From the NCBI GenBank assembly GCA_029268165.1, contig JAJUGM010000041.1, positions 1-13,578 of the forward strand: a stretch of 13,578 bases of DNA. Reading direction: 5' to 3'. Made by a program: the position numbers and the translations under genes. Below, piece by piece: positions 1-7,508 of the stretch. The first letter of the stretch is position 1. Each line of letters begins with the position of its first letter. The stretch is from Bacteroidota bacterium (GTDB lineage: Bacteria > Bacteroidota > Bacteroidia > Bacteroidales > UBA10428). The notes under the pieces were generated by a model that worked only from the letters and a program-made list of their open reading frames with translations, had not been told where the DNA came from and made no database searches.

Positions 1-439
1 ATTTATTGAGGGCAATCCATTCATCAGTGCCTACGTGATTATTATCAACTCCTCCCCATGCGAGATTTATTCTTGCAGGGCGCTGTTCTTTCGGGCCTAT
101 TCCGTCCTGCCAGTTATATCCCATAACAAAATTGCCTCCAGGCCAGCGCATATTGGTAATTTTCAATTCCCTCATGGCCTCAATATAGTCTTTCCGGAAT
201 CCATTCTCATCGGCTAAAGGTGATTTTGGATCATACAGGTTGCCATAAAGCGTATTAAAACTGGTTGTATCGGGCATTCCTAATCTTCTTCCGCTAAACT
301 GAATGGGCTCCATAAACACGCCGTAAATTTTCGGATCAATTTCCCCGGTAGTTCTGTTAATATTGATTGTAATTCTTGCTACCTGAGCGCTCAATATTAA
401 TGGAATAGAAAATAAAAATGAAAGACATAATTTTTTCAT
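1..439 (-). CDS. GH51 alpha-L-arabinofuranosidase, N-terminal part (runs off left edge)
   Basis: The 146 visible residues start at ATG 437-439 and stay open to base 1, so the C-terminal two thirds lie outside the window. Residues 1-19 form a Sec signal peptide (MKKLCLSFLFSIPLILSAQ), which points to the periplasm or cell surface. Residues 38-46 (IYGVFMEPI) and 98-117 (RWPGGNFVMGYNWQDGIGPK), followed by RPARINLAWGG at 120-130 and the GTDEW motif at 137-141, are the conserved N-terminal barrel motifs of GH51. That family releases terminal L-arabinofuranose from arabinan, arabinoxylan or arabinoxyloglucan. The two catalytic Glu residues are expected beyond the edge and cannot be checked. Only 7 bp separate it from the stop of the upstream thioredoxin-like gene, so it is the distal gene of the same transcript. 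Some GH51 members are endoglucanases, but the RWPGGNFVxGYxWxDGIGP signature favours arabinofuranosidase. Confidence 0.93.
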   Translation of the reverse strand, partial: MKKLCLSFLFSIPLILSAQVARITININRTTGEIDPKIYGVFMEPIQFSGRRLGMPDTTSFNTLYGNLYDPKSPLADENGFRKDYIEAMRELKITNMRWPGGNFVMGYNWQDGIGPKEQRPARINLAWGGVDNNHVGTDEWIALNK

Positions 440-446
440 AGTAATA

Positions 447-1766
447 TTACTTTTGGTTTTTGTTAAAATGTTTGTCAAGAAATGAAACAAATTGTCCTGC
501 TCTTAATTCATTCTCTTTTGCGATAATATTACCTTCCGGACTTATCAGGTAAAGAGTAGGGTAGTGATTAATACGATATATTTTCTGAATAGATTTTTGT
601 TCACCGTCAGGAATTATTATCCATTTGATATTGTTGCTTCTGATGAATTTTGCGAGATCATCAGGTAAATTGTCAGCAATGCCAACAATTTCAAATTCAG
701 TCCCTCCGTATCTTTTATAGATATCGATATAATATTCTTTTATCTCCTGAATACAAGGTGCACAATTTATAGACCAGAAATCCAGCAGAATGTATTTTCC
801 CTTTAAGCCAGATGGGAAATTAATGGAATCACCTGATAAAGTTTTGGCCTTAAATTTCGGAGGGGGCATTCCGATCTGAGTACTTCCTTTGCTTAATGCA
901 TCTGCATCTTTTGTCAAATAGATTTTTAAGCCATCCATTCTGCAACTTATTTGGTAATATGAATCACCTAATTTAATGTATTCACCTTTGTAATAGACTT
1001 TACTTTTTTTATTGAAGCCTTTGGAAATGCTAAATGTTGGATTATCCCTGTATCCGGTTTCCGAAGGGTAAGTCAGAATGCTGTAATCTAAAGAATCAAA
1101 CCGGAAGGATGCGGATGTATGTTCACAGAATTGAATCATCATCATGTCGTTGTATTCAAAAAATGCTATCCATGTTGAGTCTTTCTGAATGCTTTTATCA
1201 ATGTACTTTTCATAAATAATTTTATGGGGCTGGTATTCGAAGTTAGGATTTTTAAAGAAGTATGTTGATCTGGTAGTTTCATATGGAATTTCATCGGATA
1301 AATTAAGATCATTATTTGAATCAAAAAAATAATATTGTTGCCCGTTTCGGCCAATTCCGGTAGCCACTATTACAAAAGTTTTAACATAATCCGGGGAACA
1401 TTCTGTAGTATCACTTCCCCATGCATGATAATAATCGAGAAAATCTTTTCTGTCAACTACACCGGTTTTGTATGCCTGATATAAAGCCTGAATATTATCT
1501 ATCCATGCAAAGTAGAGTTTAACATCATTCAACGAATCGGGAATACCTTCAATATTTGGATAGACTTTGTCCCAGAATAATCCTTTTTTAGTTGCCATTC
1601 CTATATATGGATGCAAATCATTAATACATGATTTCTGTCTGACAGCATCAATCTCAATCAGATTGTCTGATTTAGTGTATGTCTTGATTGGTTTTTCACA
1701 TCCAATCATAAGAATCATTAAAATAGTTACCGATGAAATAGGATAAAGTTTTTTAGTTTTTCGCAT
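447..1766 (-). CDS. TlpA-like thioredoxin-fold lipoprotein
   Basis: This is a 439-residue lipoprotein. A hydrophobic N-terminus leads to a lipobox ending at Cys23 (LMIGC), so the mature protein is probably anchored to a membrane and faces the periplasm. Residues about 24-295 are a domain I do not recognise. It contains an Asp/Asn-rich loop at 149-159 (DSNNDLNLSDE) that looks like an EF-hand-type calcium loop. Residues about 298-435 are a thioredoxin/TlpA fold: the active site is C335-A-P-C338, preceded by the strand ILLDFWSI, and the cis-Pro motif is HYPTL with Pro403. TlpA-like proteins reduce or exchange disulfides in extracytoplasmic proteins. It sits 23 bp after a GH43 gene and 7 bp before the GH51 gene, so it is co-transcribed with glycosidases. 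Whether it services them or has an unrelated redox role cannot be read from sequence. The start gives a clean lipoprotein signal. Confidence 0.88.
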   Translation of the reverse strand: MRKTKKLYPISSVTILMILMIGCEKPIKTYTKSDNLIEIDAVRQKSCINDLHPYIGMATKKGLFWDKVYPNIEGIPDSLNDVKLYFAWIDNIQALYQAYKTGVVDRKDFLDYYHAWGSDTTECSPDYVKTFVIVATGIGRNGQQYYFFDSNNDLNLSDEIPYETTRSTYFFKNPNFEYQPHKIIYEKYIDKSIQKDSTWIAFFEYNDMMMIQFCEHTSASFRFDSLDYSILTYPSETGYRDNPTFSISKGFNKKSKVYYKGEYIKLGDSYYQISCRMDGLKIYLTKDADALSKGSTQIGMPPPKFKAKTLSGDSINFPSGLKGKYILLDFWSINCAPCIQEIKEYYIDIYKRYGGTEFEIVGIADNLPDDLAKFIRSNNIKWIIIPDGEQKSIQKIYRINHYPTLYLISPEGNIIAKENELRAGQFVSFLDKHFNKNQK

Positions 1767-1789
1767 AATTAATCCAGATGTTTAGCAGG

Positions 1790-3148
1790 TTATTCAAAGT
1801 ATATCCAGTCTATTTCAACAGGACCACCATCCTTGAGTAAAACAACAAGGTTTTGTTTACCGGGCAGTAAGGTTTTCAATGGCTTATCAACGACAATCCA
1901 GTTAACACTTTCAGGTATTTTTATTTCAGAAAGAACGGGGCCATCTAATTGCCCCAATCTTATTTGAATAACGCCACCTGATTGTGATAAAGCTTTAACT
2001 TTTATTGACTTAAATTTTCTGCTTCCGAAATCAACAGCATTATATTTAAGCCACGCCCCTTTTTCATTGAATTCTGCTTTCCAGCCAGCGAAGGAATTAG
2101 TTGAATCAATAAATTCCATTTTTACTCCTTTTTCTGAGATGCTGCTGTACCGATCAATCTGGATAGGTTTTGATGCTTCGGATAAACCAACTCCTCTGTG
2201 AGTCGGAATAACCTTACGTATAGTACCGTCCTCATTAAAAAACAGGCTATCGGTGCAAATGGAGCGATTTTTATCGAATTTAGGTGACCGCGCATTTTGA
2301 TGATAGAAAAGATACCACTGACCGTTAAACTCGATGATAGAATGATGATTTGTCCAGCAATTCATGGGCGACTCGTCCATAATAACCCCGGTCATTTTGA
2401 ATGGCCCCATGGGATTATCGCCCATAGCATATTCAAGCCGTTCTATAGTATTTTCGACATGAGGGAAAGTAAGATAATACAAACCATTTCGCTCAAATAC
2501 CCATGGTCCTTCTTTTAATCCTTTTGCAGGAAGATTGGCGATTATCTGCGGCTTTGATTCAAGCTCAGTCATGTTTTCTTTAAGTTTGGCTACATATATG
2601 TTACCGAGAGACCAGTACAAATAAGCCTGTCCATCTTTATCAATAAACACGCATGGGTCAATCCCTACAACTCCTTTTATGGGTTCAGGCAGCGGGTTAA
2701 AAGGCCCTTCGGGCTTATCAGCAATAGCTACACCAATCCGGAACATTTTACGATTTGAAATTGTGTCGGGTTTGGCGCTAATAGTAGGAAAATAGAAATA
2801 ATATTTACCATTTCTTTCAATACAATCAGGGGCCCACATGCTAAAAGCATTTGAATCAGCCCATTTTACCTTATATTGTGAAACAATAACTCCGTGATCA
2901 GTCCAGTCAACCAAATTATCGGTTGAGAAGGCATGATAATCTTCCATGCAAAACCAGTCTTTTCGTAATCCTTTACCTTCAGGAACAGGAATATCGTGCG
3001 ACGGATACACATAAACCCTGCCGTTAAAAACATGAGCTGAAGGATCGGCAGTAAACTGGCTTCGAATAATTGGATTTTGTGCCTTCGATAATGTGATACT
3101 CAATGTAATAAACAAAACCGGAGTGATGAAAAGTTCTCTCTTTTTCAT
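1790..3148 (-). CDS. GH43 glycosidase with C-terminal CBM6-like domain
   Basis: This 452-residue secreted enzyme has a signal peptide at 1-23 (ending LSKAQ). The five-bladed GH43 propeller covers about 25-325. The expected catalytic triad is visible: base Asp35 in FTADPSAHVF, pKa-modulating Asp164 in VGIDPCVF, and acid Glu213 in LKEGPW. The His pair in TNHHS (268-269) is the likely metal-binding site. Residues about 340-452 form a beta-sandwich of CBM6/CBM36 type ending in PVEIDWIYFE. GH43 enzymes with this layout are beta-xylosidases or alpha-L-arabinofuranosidases; the DPSAHVFNGRVYVYPSHD opening resembles arabinoxylan-active subfamilies, but I cannot fix the subfamily. It starts 17 bp after the end of the GH9 reading frame and is followed 23 bp later by the TlpA-like gene. 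Its stop is TAA. It is probably the intact exo-acting partner of the interrupted GH9. Confidence 0.92.
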   Translation of the reverse strand: MKKRELFITPVLFITLSITLSKAQNPIIRSQFTADPSAHVFNGRVYVYPSHDIPVPEGKGLRKDWFCMEDYHAFSTDNLVDWTDHGVIVSQYKVKWADSNAFSMWAPDCIERNGKYYFYFPTISAKPDTISNRKMFRIGVAIADKPEGPFNPLPEPIKGVVGIDPCVFIDKDGQAYLYWSLGNIYVAKLKENMTELESKPQIIANLPAKGLKEGPWVFERNGLYYLTFPHVENTIERLEYAMGDNPMGPFKMTGVIMDESPMNCWTNHHSIIEFNGQWYLFYHQNARSPKFDKNRSICTDSLFFNEDGTIRKVIPTHRGVGLSEASKPIQIDRYSSISEKGVKMEFIDSTNSFAGWKAEFNEKGAWLKYNAVDFGSRKFKSIKVKALSQSGGVIQIRLGQLDGPVLSEIKIPESVNWIVVDKPLKTLLPGKQNLVVLLKDGGPVEIDWIYFE

Positions 3149-3165
3149 ATTGATAGAATTTATTT

Positions 3166-3510
3166 TTATTTTGTACTGACTAATTCATTTGCTGCCAATG
3201 ATAGTAAGATGTAAGCTGCTCCTGTATCAATAACACATTCATTTTCAGCCCATAAAAATGGCCAATCTTCTTTGTTTTCGAGAAAATCAGGTTTTAATAA
3301 CAGAACTCCCGGTACTACGCCACCTGCAATAAATCTGAAATCGGCACGGTTGTTTCCATAGGTGATTTTCTTTGATTTCGTACCAACCGATGACACAAAA
3401 GAAATATTGGAATAAGGATGGCATCCGAAAATGTAATTAAGGCCACTAAACACATATTCAGAATCAATTATTTCGGGGAAATATTTGTTTGCAAAATAAT
3501 TAGTAATTGC
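3166..3510 (-). pseudogene. C-terminal remainder of GH9, cut off by an in-frame TAG
   Basis: This segment continues the upstream GH9 frame directly after the TAG at 3511-3513 and reads on for 114 codons to a TAA. It begins AITNYFANKYFPEIIDSEYV, then holds typical GH9 C-terminal motifs: GLNYIFGCHPYSNISF, TYGNNRADF, GGVVPG and the catalytic-acid region WAENE. In a read-through protein of 862 positions the likely proton-donor Glu would be residue 839. A GTG at 3451-3453 could be mistaken for the start of a separate 95-residue protein. However, the 19 preceding in-frame codons are also GH9-like and no separate start signal is evident, so I read it as the stranded end of one gene. Without readthrough or a sequence correction it is not expected to be translated. 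The next gene begins 17 bp downstream. Confidence 0.9.
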
Positions 3511-5754
3511 CTAATTAATTATCTGGGTATTTCCTGCCCATCCTCTGAAAGTTAATGGCACCCCAAAGGGATTGTCTTTTGTAAGTTTTTCGTTATATTC
3601 CTTATATTTAATTACATAATCCTTTAGTTTACTTTTATATTCATTGTCCATGTAAGGATATGCCTGAAGAGCTGTCCTGATGCTCATTGGAAGAAAGGCA
3701 TCAAGTGATTGCCATATCAGTTCCTTGAAGTATTTTTCGAATTGTTTGTCATGAGTAGAAATAAATAACTCCAATGCAGCATTAATTTTTATAGCATTAG
3801 CACTAAAGCCAAAGCGTCGGAGAGTATCGGGCATTTCAGGTAATTTTTTGTTTTCATCCCAGAGTTTCAATGCATATACCAGACATTCATCAGCCAGTGA
3901 TTTATTATGATCCTTTAATGCCCTGTTTGCTGCTGCCAGTGCAGCGATGGTTTGATAATCAAGCCATGGTGATCGGCCTGTAAATACCCATCTGTCATCC
4001 ATAGTTCCACTCGATTTCCCATCGTTTTCGTATGGCTTTAAATTTGGATTATAAGGGAGATTGTCTGTGATAGTGGAAGCATCACCCAGATGATGATACT
4101 GATGAAGATTGGGTGCAACAATACCTCTGACAGGATAGCCGATATTTTTTACCTGTGCAACCAGGTTTAAAACGCCATGTTCGAGTTGTTGCAATATATC
4201 AGGTTTACCGTCGGGCCTGTGAATATCAACATACTTAGTAACCTGATCGATATATGTCTGGTCTCGTTTAACCTGAAATTTTTCCCATACATCAGCAAAA
4301 CTTAATATAACACTGCAATGCGAGCCTGTTTGTATGTCAAAATCGCCTGCATCGAACCAACCACCCACAGCAAGTCCCGGAATTCTTTCCAAAGGTTTAT
4401 ATTTAGTATCTGTTACAGGGCCCATACTATATCCATCAAAGTGGATATGGTTTACCGGCGCCTGAAGAGCGTCATCCTGATAAGGCAGGCCGTGCCATAT
4501 ACGGTATGCTTCATTAACCTGCATGTGATCCATTTGAACAGGGAACCAGACATCTAATGTGGGGTGCCATATGTTGCTGTATACATCAGAATTAATGGGA
4601 AAAGCATTAGCTATTTGCTCGCCATACTGAATATAATATAAACCATCTTCCTTAACCGAAGAAAAATCAAACTTCACATAGTTGTATCTCAAGTATGTAC
4701 CCCAATTGATAAGCTTTGCAGAAAAAACTTCAACTGGTGAGCCATCAGGAGTTAATTTATATAGAGAAGCAGTCTGTAAAGGCGTGTCATTTTTATCCAG
4801 TTCAATTACAGCAACCTTTTGTTGATTCGGATGATAGCCCACTTGTGAAAATTGAATTACAGGAGTTCTTATCCAGTTTGGGCTGGAGTTTGCTTCAAGA
4901 TACCATTCAAGTACTTTTCCTGTCTTTTTTGCGGGTATAATACTACGAACCACAAACCATCCATTTTGGGCAAGAACTCGTCCGTCAAAAAGCATAATTT
5001 CAGTTTCGGATTTTATTTTAACTAATCTTTGAGGGTCTTCAGGAGCCAGAACAATATTCTTACCTGATGCAAGAGGCATAGGCACTATAAACTCGCCCCT
5101 GCCTCTGTCATCAAAGGTAGAATGGCCTGCGAACTGAGAAATTTTCTTTGAAATAGGCTCAATGGATGAGTTGCTTGAAGGGTACAAAGGGAAAATGCCC
5201 GGTTTGGAATCAATGAGATATGTTTTTTCAAAGTATGAAGCAGGCAAGAATTCCAGGTTAAATCCGGCATTTCCTTCAAGAACTTCCGGCAGAGGGTTTT
5301 CTAAAAATACGCTTATTAATACACCGTTATCTTTTGGAGTTACAACTATTTTTGAATCAAAACCATATTCTTTATATCTTAAAATAACTTCAATGGTATT
5401 GTTAGCTTTGTCAACTTTTCTCTCAACTACCACAGGTACCAGGTCCCATTGCTCGGGAGTATTCTGTAATCTGATTGCTCCTCCTGTTGCAGTGCGCACA
5501 CCATGATGAATGAGTTCAATACCGGCTGTTTTTTCGTCGAAAAACATGCCGTTATACTGGTTACTAAATACAAGCACATTAACACCTCTTGTTTCAAAGT
5601 ATTCAAGGTCATTTAATTGCAATTTATTTGCATTTAAAATGTTTATTGAAAAACTACAAGCAATTATTACAAGAAGGATAATTTTATTTATTCCGGGGAA
5701 TAACCCACCTTTTTTTAAGGTATTTATTGAACTGATTATCAAGTTTGTTTTCAT
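3511..5754 (-). CDS. GH9 endoglucanase-family protein, truncated by in-frame amber codon
   Basis: This 747-residue reading frame is the first 87% of a GH9 gene that originally ran 3166-5754. A hydrophobic stretch at about 23-42 is a signal peptide or anchor. Residues about 45-290 are a beta-rich N-terminal domain I do not recognise. An Ig-like CelD_N domain follows at about 297-387 (QFSQVGYHP opening). The (alpha/alpha)6 GH9 domain starts near 395 and shows GGWFDAGDFD at 464-473, with Asp468 and Asp471 as the expected water-activating pair. The frame stops with TAG right after GWAGNTQIIN, and homologous sequence resumes in the same frame. The predicted product lacks the C-terminal helices and catalytic-acid Glu, so it should be inactive as an endo-beta-1,4-glucanase. 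GH9 also includes exo-enzymes, so the substrate is not certain. It begins 70 bp after the GH43 gene ending at 5825. A consensus base error at 3511-3513 would explain everything. Confidence 0.9.
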   Translation of the reverse strand: MKTNLIISSINTLKKGGLFPGINKIILLVIIACSFSINILNANKLQLNDLEYFETRGVNVLVFSNQYNGMFFDEKTAGIELIHHGVRTATGGAIRLQNTPEQWDLVPVVVERKVDKANNTIEVILRYKEYGFDSKIVVTPKDNGVLISVFLENPLPEVLEGNAGFNLEFLPASYFEKTYLIDSKPGIFPLYPSSNSSIEPISKKISQFAGHSTFDDRGRGEFIVPMPLASGKNIVLAPEDPQRLVKIKSETEIMLFDGRVLAQNGWFVVRSIIPAKKTGKVLEWYLEANSSPNWIRTPVIQFSQVGYHPNQQKVAVIELDKNDTPLQTASLYKLTPDGSPVEVFSAKLINWGTYLRYNYVKFDFSSVKEDGLYYIQYGEQIANAFPINSDVYSNIWHPTLDVWFPVQMDHMQVNEAYRIWHGLPYQDDALQAPVNHIHFDGYSMGPVTDTKYKPLERIPGLAVGGWFDAGDFDIQTGSHCSVILSFADVWEKFQVKRDQTYIDQVTKYVDIHRPDGKPDILQQLEHGVLNLVAQVKNIGYPVRGIVAPNLHQYHHLGDASTITDNLPYNPNLKPYENDGKSSGTMDDRWVFTGRSPWLDYQTIAALAAANRALKDHNKSLADECLVYALKLWDENKKLPEMPDTLRRFGFSANAIKINAALELFISTHDKQFEKYFKELIWQSLDAFLPMSIRTALQAYPYMDNEYKSKLKDYVIKYKEYNEKLTKDNPFGVPLTFRGWAGNTQIIN

Positions 5755-5791
5755 GTGATTTGATTTATTATGTATTTGATATATTTTCTAA

Positions 5792-5820
5792 ATAAAATAA
5801 AAGTATCGTTTATGTTTGTT
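5792..5820 (-). promoter_or_regulatory. Shared intergenic motif, copy 1 (upstream of GH9)
   Basis: Plus-strand ATAAAATA (5792-5799), then TATCGTTTA (5804-5812), then GTTT (5814-5817) recurs almost identically at 7474-7500. Both copies sit 4-8 bp after a stop codon and upstream of the next gene in the block. On the minus strand the core reads TAAACGATA. It could be an operator or part of a promoter for the GH9-proximal unit. No good Bacteroidota TAnnTTTG promoter is seen; TACTTTTA on the minus strand is one mismatch away. Chance similarity in AT-rich DNA is possible. Confidence 0.3.
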
Positions 5821-5824
5821 GTAA

Positions 5825-7372
5825 TTATTTAATCCTGAACCAATCAAAATCGGCATATCCACCGGTATTTTTAGTAGCATAATTAAACAAGCCAAATCGG
5901 TAACCCATAAAATGAGCAAGGCTATATCGCATTTTTAAGGTATTTCCTATGCGTTTCCATTCTTTTCCATCAATGCTATAATAAAAGGTTGCAGTGTCAA
6001 TAAGATTCGTAAAATCACATTTAGCTTTTAGATACACTACATTTTTATTTAAAGATATTGTTTCCATTTCTTCAGGCTTATTATCATTTTGAGCATTAAC
6101 CATAACAATTTTTTTTGCACCATTTTCATATTTAACTCCCACCAGACCATAATTCTTTTGTAACAAAGCCAGACCAGTAAAATCTCCTTCTTTCATTTTT
6201 GATACATCAATTTTGACAGAACCCTCACAAGCTGGTCCTATAGTTCTCTGGGTGAGCGTATTTCGCGCAAATTCAAAATTGTCGGTTATGTGTGAGGTAG
6301 TTAGTCTTAAATATCCCTTTCTTGCATTAATGGACCAATACTGATTATCAGGATTATGGTTCCATTGCCATACGAGTGGTAAGGCAGGTTCATTTTTTTT
6401 TCTTTCGAACTCATCGGAAGCTACAATTCCGGGAATTAATCCCTTACTTGCGGGTAAACCAAGTGTATCGGGCACTTTGCTATTAACACCCAAAACGGGC
6501 CAACCATTTTCCCATGTGACAGGAACAAAATACGGAATGCGCCCTACAGCTCCATAATCGCGGAAAAGATATGCAAACCATCGTCCATCGGGCATGTCGA
6601 CAATACCGCCTTGTGCTATACCTTTGTCCTGAAGAGCTACCCGCCCTTCCCATGGGCCATTGATATTATCGGCACGATGGATGACTACTGTACGCATACC
6701 TCCCCTTGGCCAGGTAATGTTAAAAAGATAATACTTGCCGTTGACTTTAAAAAGCTGCGAACCTTCGGCAGGTAACATAATATTATCGCCTGCTGGAGCA
6801 CTTGCATTTTCAATTAATATCCGTTCGGTACCTTCTTTTAATCCCGATAAGTCTTCTTTCAGTTCAGCTACATGAAGCTTACCTGCTGCCCAAATGATGT
6901 ATATTTTACCATTATCATCAAAAAATATAGTATGGTCGTGCAATGCAGGTGAAAATGAAATGCGTTCCCATTTGCCTTTTTCAATATTATTTGTCTTAAA
7001 GATGTATGTCTTTTTTGTGGTATGCGAAAAGGTACTTAAATAAAAGGTCCCTTTATGATAACGTAAACAGCTTGCCCAAGAACCCTTCCCATAATCACTT
7101 TTTCCATTTGTGAGATTTGTTTCATCAATATTTTCTAAGATATCGTAAGCATAACCAATAATTTCCCAATTTGATAAATCTTTTGATTTCATTATAGGTA
7201 CACCGGGATTCATGTGCATAGTAGTACTGCTCATATAATAAATGTCGCCAACTCTAATAATAGACATATCCGGCACATCGGCAAAGATGATGGGATTGGT
7301 TGCGTTTTGAGCTTCTGTATTAATAACAATATTCAATAATATTGTTATGACTAAAAATAATTTTGTTTTCAT
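5825..7372 (-). CDS. GH43 (subfamily-12 type) arabinofuranosidase/xylosidase with C-terminal beta-sandwich
   Basis: This 515-residue enzyme has a signal peptide at 1-22 (ending TEAQN). The GH43 propeller at about 25-310 has base Asp35 in ADVPDMSI, Asp146 in LHDHTIF and acid Glu203 in PAEGSQ. Residues about 318-515 are the concanavalin-like C-terminal domain of beta-xylosidase-type GH43 proteins (opening VASDEFER, closing YADFDWFRIK), which helps shape the active site. The opening NPIIFADVPDMSIIRVGDIYYMSSTTMHM and the segment AQGGIVDMPDGRW with GAVGRIPY match what I know of subfamily GH43_12. That subfamily includes arabinofuranosidases of Bacteroides xyloglucan loci. Release of L-arabinofuranose from xyloglucan or xylan side chains is the best guess; beta-xylosidase is the alternative. 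It is preceded by a 136-bp gap that may hold its own promoter, and followed after 70 bp by the GH9 gene. It stops with TAA. Confidence 0.93.
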   Translation of the reverse strand: MKTKLFLVITILLNIVINTEAQNATNPIIFADVPDMSIIRVGDIYYMSSTTMHMNPGVPIMKSKDLSNWEIIGYAYDILENIDETNLTNGKSDYGKGSWASCLRYHKGTFYLSTFSHTTKKTYIFKTNNIEKGKWERISFSPALHDHTIFFDDNGKIYIIWAAGKLHVAELKEDLSGLKEGTERILIENASAPAGDNIMLPAEGSQLFKVNGKYYLFNITWPRGGMRTVVIHRADNINGPWEGRVALQDKGIAQGGIVDMPDGRWFAYLFRDYGAVGRIPYFVPVTWENGWPVLGVNSKVPDTLGLPASKGLIPGIVASDEFERKKNEPALPLVWQWNHNPDNQYWSINARKGYLRLTTSHITDNFEFARNTLTQRTIGPACEGSVKIDVSKMKEGDFTGLALLQKNYGLVGVKYENGAKKIVMVNAQNDNKPEEMETISLNKNVVYLKAKCDFTNLIDTATFYYSIDGKEWKRIGNTLKMRYSLAHFMGYRFGLFNYATKNTGGYADFDWFRIK

Positions 7373-7381
7373 ATTTTCTTA

Positions 7382-7412
7382 TTTTTAATTTTCTCTGTGA
7401 TTTCTCTTTGGT
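7382..7412. repeat. Decayed partial copy of the CACAGAG-type intergenic repeat
   Basis: Plus-strand TTTTTAATTTTCT (7382-7394) is identical to 12128-12140 inside the larger inverted repeat. It continues CTGTGATTTCTCTTTGGTG, which resembles the CTCTGTG...GGT arm of that repeat with several changes. It lies 10 bp upstream of the GH43 start at 7372. I read it as a degraded half-copy of the same element; homology is suggestive only. Confidence 0.4.
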
Positions 7413-7437
7413 GAAATCTATTCTCCACCCCAATTTG

Positions 7438-7453
7438 TCCCGATAAATCGGGA
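7438..7453. repeat. Short perfect palindrome (hairpin) between two GH43 genes
   Basis: TCCCGAT, an AA spacer and ATCGGGA form a 7-bp perfect inverted repeat. It lies 56 bp downstream (minus-strand sense) of the GH43 stop at 7509 and 65 bp upstream of the next GH43 start. No T-run follows in the direction of transcription, so it does not look like a canonical intrinsic terminator. It could stabilise mRNA ends, bind a regulator, or be a dispersed palindrome. Confidence 0.5.
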
Positions 7454-7473
7454 GAGGTCATAGAAGGAAATAG

Positions 7474-7500
7474 ATAAAATACATATCGTTTAAGTTTATT
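7474..7500 (-). promoter_or_regulatory. Shared intergenic motif, copy 2 (upstream of GH43_12-type gene)
   Basis: Plus-strand ATAAAATA (7474-7481), TATCGTTTA (7484-7492) and GTTT (7494-7497) match the copy at 5792-5820, with 2 bp less spacing after ATAAAATA. It sits 8 bp past the TAG of the upstream GH43 gene and about 110 bp before the next start codon, whereas copy 1 is about 50 bp from its start codon. The unequal distance weakens a simple promoter reading; an operator or 3'-end element are alternatives. Confidence 0.3.
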
Positions 7501-7508
7501 TTTAAATA

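Noticed and set aside
35..217. Plus-strand reading frames, such as the one at 35-217
   Set aside because: They lie antisense to convincing minus-strand genes, have no recognisable domains, and look like shadow frames.
3166..3453. A separate 95-residue gene starting at the GTG at 3451-3453
   Set aside because: It is in frame with the upstream GH9 and the 19 codons before the GTG also read as GH9, so it is the end of one interrupted gene.
3511..3513. TAG recoded as an amino acid throughout this genome
   Set aside because: The GH43 gene at 7509-8678 ends with TAG and the sequence after it looks non-coding, while the other visible stops are TAA. A genome-wide recoding is not supported; local readthrough remains untested.
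7438..7453. Intrinsic terminator after the GH43 gene
   Set aside because: The 7-bp stem is perfect, but in the direction of transcription it is followed by CAAATTGGGG and not by a T-run.
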